From: JAFAHD01 sp035654355
GTDB lineage: Bacteria > Vulcanimicrobiota > Vulcanimicrobiia > Eremiobacterales > Eremiobacteraceae
Length of the DNA stretch: 32,934 nucleotides
Reading direction: 5' to 3'
Assembly: GCA_035654355.1 (NCBI GenBank)
Contig: DASRXC010000079.1
Span: 1-32,934 of the forward strand
Shown: piece by piece, positions 30,908 through 32,934 of the stretch
Layout: every line of letters begins with the position of its first letter
Position numbering within the stretch: the first letter of the stretch is position 1
The notes under the pieces: generated by a model
Told to the model about the DNA's origin: nothing
Seen by the model: the letters and a program-made list of their open reading frames with translations, nothing else
The model's database searches: none
Made by a program: the position numbers and the translations under genes

Positions 30908-31955
30908 CGCGTTGGCCTTGAGCGGGCGCGCGATCGTGGCGAACAGCGCGCTCGCGTCGCTCGCGGTTCCCAAGGAACTGGAAGCAAAGGAACCGGCAGA
31001 AGTACGCGGCAGCGGCCGCGACGACGTCCGCCTGCTCGTCACTCCTGCCCGCGGCAAAGAAAGGCACGCGAGCTTCAATCAACTGGCGGATTTCCTCAAT
31101 CAGGGCGACCTGCTCGTCTTCAATCGCTCCGCGACAATACCAGCCGCTTTGGAAGGGCACCGCGCGGATCGAGCAGCGTTGCGTCTGCACGTCTCGACGA
31201 GATTGCCGGCGGACCTATTCATCGTCGAGCCTCGTGACGGCAAAGTCGAAGCCGGAGAGCGTCTGCGCTTGCCGGGTGGAGGCATGGCTGAGTTCTTGAC
31301 ACCATATAAGAGCTCGCAGCGGCTGTGGGTTGCGCGCTTGTATCTCGCCGAGCCGTTCGTTGCGTACATCAACCGTCATGGAGCACCGATCCGTTACGCA
31401 CATTCTCCATATGCTTGGCCATTGGAGACGTACGAGAACGTGTACTCAGATGAGCCCGGATCCGCTGAGATGCCCTCGGCCGGCCGGCCATTCACCTTCG
31501 AGCGCCTCGCCGACATCCGCGAGCGCGGCATCGACATCGCATTCATCACCCTGCATGCCGGCGTTTCAAGTCCCGAACGAGACGAGCCGCCGTACGAAGA
31601 ATGGTATGAAGTTCCAGCCGAGACCGTCGCGGCGATCGCACGCGCGCGCCGGCGCGGTGGCCGCATCATCGCGATTGGCACGACCGTCGTGCGCGCGCTC
31701 GAGTCGGCGCTCGATCGCAGCGGGCGCGTCGTGGCTGCGCGTGGGTGGACGGATCTCGTCATCACACCCGAACGAGGCGTCGAGACAGTCGACGGATTGT
31801 TGACTGGATTTCACGATCTGCGCTCTTCGCATCTGTTCATGCTACAGGCGATTGGCGGTGACGACCGCATCGAACGCGCGTATCGCACGGCGTTGGATGC
31901 GCGCTATCTCTGGCACGAATTCGGCGACTCCCACCTCATCGTACGGGCCGGCTGA
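30894..31955 (+). CDS. QueA-like S-adenosylmethionine:tRNA ribosyltransferase-isomerase family protein
   Basis: The 353-residue protein belongs to the QueA family, whose characterised members transfer a ribosyl group from S-adenosylmethionine to 7-deazaguanine-modified tRNA in queuosine synthesis. Family segments are seen: GDLLVFNRSATIPAALEG (71-88), the PGSAEMPSAGRPFT stretch, LHAGVSS, EWYEVPAETVAAI, GGRIIAIGTTVVRALES and LWHEFGDSHLIV at the end. It is a shorter, divergent branch: the usual NDTRVIPARL is NRSATIPAAL and the GTFRPV stretch is replaced by GVSSPERDEPPYEE. No other queuosine gene is in the window, so the exact role is uncertain. ATG 30894 has GGAG eight bases upstream and lies inside the SDR 3' end. 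Confidence 0.85.
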   Translation: MRSADALALSGRAIVANSALASLAVPKELEAKEPAEVRGSGRDDVRLLVTPARGKERHASFNQLADFLNQGDLLVFNRSATIPAALEGHRADRAALRLHVSTRLPADLFIVEPRDGKVEAGERLRLPGGGMAEFLTPYKSSQRLWVARLYLAEPFVAYINRHGAPIRYAHSPYAWPLETYENVYSDEPGSAEMPSAGRPFTFERLADIRERGIDIAFITLHAGVSSPERDEPPYEEWYEVPAETVAAIARARRRGGRIIAIGTTVVRALESALDRSGRVVAARGWTDLVITPERGVETVDGLLTGFHDLRSSHLFMLQAIGGDDRIERAYRTALDARYLWHEFGDSHLIVRAG

Positions 31956-31962
31956 CGCACCG

Positions 31963-31989
31963 TCGCGGCGTCCGCGGGACAAGCCGCGA
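31963..31989 (+). terminator. Strong stem-loop after the QueA-like gene, possible terminator
   Basis: TCGCGGC and GCCGCGA pair over 7 bp, and GTCC/GGAC pair above them with two bulged A residues, giving about 11 bp. It begins 7 bases after the stop. No U-run follows, as with the hairpin behind pnp. The remaining bases to the SPFH gene (31990-32073) show nothing else except its ribosome-binding site. Confidence 0.42.
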
Positions 31990-32073
31990 GCGCCCTTGAA
32001 ACACCTGCCAGCGACCCGCAGTACCAGCTGTGGGCACTCAAGCGGCGTGAGCGCAAGGTAGGTAATTCAAACA

Positions 32074-32934
32074 ATGGCACTCGGTCTTTCCGTCATCGAA
32101 TTCTTCGACGACAGCGGACAGCAGATCGTGCATCGCTGGCCGGAGACGGGCTCCACCGACATCAAGTGGGGCAGCCAACTGATCGTCCAAGAGAGCCAGT
32201 CGGCGGTGTTTTTCCGCGACGGCCGCGCGCTCGACACGTTCACGCCTGGACGCTACACGCTCTCCACGCAGAACCTGCCCGTGCTGACGAAGTTCCTCTC
32301 GATCCCGTTCGGCGGCACCTCGCCGTTCCAATCGGAGGTGTACTTCGTGAGCATGAACGTGTTCACGAACCTGCACTGGGGCACCGCAGAACCGATCGTG
32401 TTTCGCGACGCCGAGTTTTCGATGGTTCGGCTGCGGGCATACGGGATCTTCAGCGTACGCGTCACCGATGCGCAGCTGTTCGTCAATAAGATCGTCGGAA
32501 CCCAAAACGTCTATACGCAGGACACGCTGCAAGACTTCTTTCGCAATATCATCGTATCGCGCCTAAACAATCTGTTGGGCGAGACCGTCAAGAGCGTACT
32601 CGATCTGCCGAAGTATTACGACGCACTTGACGCTGCAGCGAAGACGCGCGTGAAAGATGATTTCGCGCAATACGGCGTCGAGCTGATCGATTTCTTGATC
32701 AACGCGATCACGCCACCGGACGACGTGCAGAAGGTGATCGACGAGCGGACCGGCATGGGCGTCGTCGGCAACATGAATCAGTACATGCAATACAAAGCCG
32801 CGCGCTCGCTCGAAGAGGCGGCGCAGAATCCAGGCGGCTCCGCGGGCGCCGCCGCCGGGATCGGCATGGGTGCCGGACTTGGTTTCGCGGTCCCGGGCAT
32901 GATCAACGCCGCGATGCAACAACAGCAGTCGCAA
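32074..32934 (+). CDS. SPFH-domain protein (YdjI/virion-core-like), 3' part beyond the window
   Basis: From ATG 32074 (AGGTAGG upstream) 287 codons run open to the window edge. The protein is like YdjI-type SPFH proteins: an N-terminal strand region (KWGSQLIVQESQSAVFFRDG, about 32-51), a middle part (SEVYFVSMNVFTNLHWGT, about 87-104), the SPFH helices (RLRAYGIFSVRVTDAQLFVNKIVG) and a late ELIDFLINAITPPDDVQKVIDE region. The C-terminal end here is Gly/Ala-rich and then Gln-rich; relatives often continue with a zinc ribbon, which would be outside. They are probably membrane-associated scaffolds; the function here is unknown. Confidence 0.92.
   Translation, partial: MALGLSVIEFFDDSGQQIVHRWPETGSTDIKWGSQLIVQESQSAVFFRDGRALDTFTPGRYTLSTQNLPVLTKFLSIPFGGTSPFQSEVYFVSMNVFTNLHWGTAEPIVFRDAEFSMVRLRAYGIFSVRVTDAQLFVNKIVGTQNVYTQDTLQDFFRNIIVSRLNNLLGETVKSVLDLPKYYDALDAAAKTRVKDDFAQYGVELIDFLINAITPPDDVQKVIDERTGMGVVGNMNQYMQYKAARSLEEAAQNPGGSAGAAAGIGMGAGLGFAVPGMINAAMQQQQSQ

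Noticed and set aside
1..32934. CRISPR array, insertion sequence, tRNA or rRNA gene
   Set aside because: No evenly spaced repeats, transposase motifs or recognisable RNA gene sequences were found on either strand by eye.

Overview
The window is about 62% GC, densely coded and looks chromosomal: pnp, rpsO, lexA, panC, coaBC, coaX, a dus gene and a queA-like gene are all present. The cell is a diderm, since it has an RND pump with a lipoprotein adaptor. Its two LexA boxes, however, are of the CGAAC-N4-GTTC kind known from Firmicutes and Actinobacteria rather than the proteobacterial CTGT-N8-ACAG kind. That combination, with the gene style, suggests an uncultured-type Terrabacteria diderm such as Candidatus Eremiobacterota. 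This placement is inference; no rRNA gene is present to test it. I found no tRNA, rRNA, CRISPR array, transposase or phage gene.

Layout. 1-5251 (minus): a TetR-controlled efflux locus in the order tetR, lipoprotein adaptor, RND pump, secreted protein cut by the window edge. The same 15-bp palindrome lies at the tetR promoter and in front of the adaptor. 5293-8019 (minus): rpsO and pnp with a strong promoter and a perfect hairpin directly before the pnp ribosome-binding site. 8066-8911 (plus): an unrecognised secreted protein. 8932-10194: a divergent SOS pair, lexA and a small membrane LysM protein, with a LexA box at each promoter and terminators outside. 10221-13600 (plus): peptidase C26-type amidotransferase, orphan PTS EIIC and a methionine-gamma-lyase-like PLP enzyme. 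13639-14721: PilZ and FHA signalling proteins and a small convergent ORF.

14729-17598 (plus): panC, coaBC and coaX, covering pantothenate formation, its phosphorylation and the next two steps of coenzyme A synthesis. The set runs through a previously unlisted 25-codon ORF into a dienelactone-hydrolase-like protein (to 18586) and an ABC permease/ATPase pair (to 20596). 20602-23680 (minus): a YCF48-like beta-propeller, an M20 amidohydrolase and an alpha/beta hydrolase. 23764-25271 (plus): tRNA-dihydrouridine synthase and a membrane protein. 25365-27818 (plus): a Pro/Ala-rich protein, a GAF histidine kinase and its NarL-type regulator. 27841-29268 (minus): STAS protein, an internally deleted DoxX-like gene and a double glyoxalase-fold protein. 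29373-32934 (plus): HxlR-SCP2 regulator, SDR, QueA-like enzyme and an SPFH protein that runs off the window.

Many neighbours are joined by 4-bp ATGA stop/start overlaps (nine junctions seen), which suggests translational coupling. The most interesting items are the YneA-like SOS division-inhibitor candidate, the duplicated TetR operator, the 25-codon repeat-containing ORF between coaX and the hydrolase, the in-frame deleted DoxX gene, and a CoaX with altered active-site acids.
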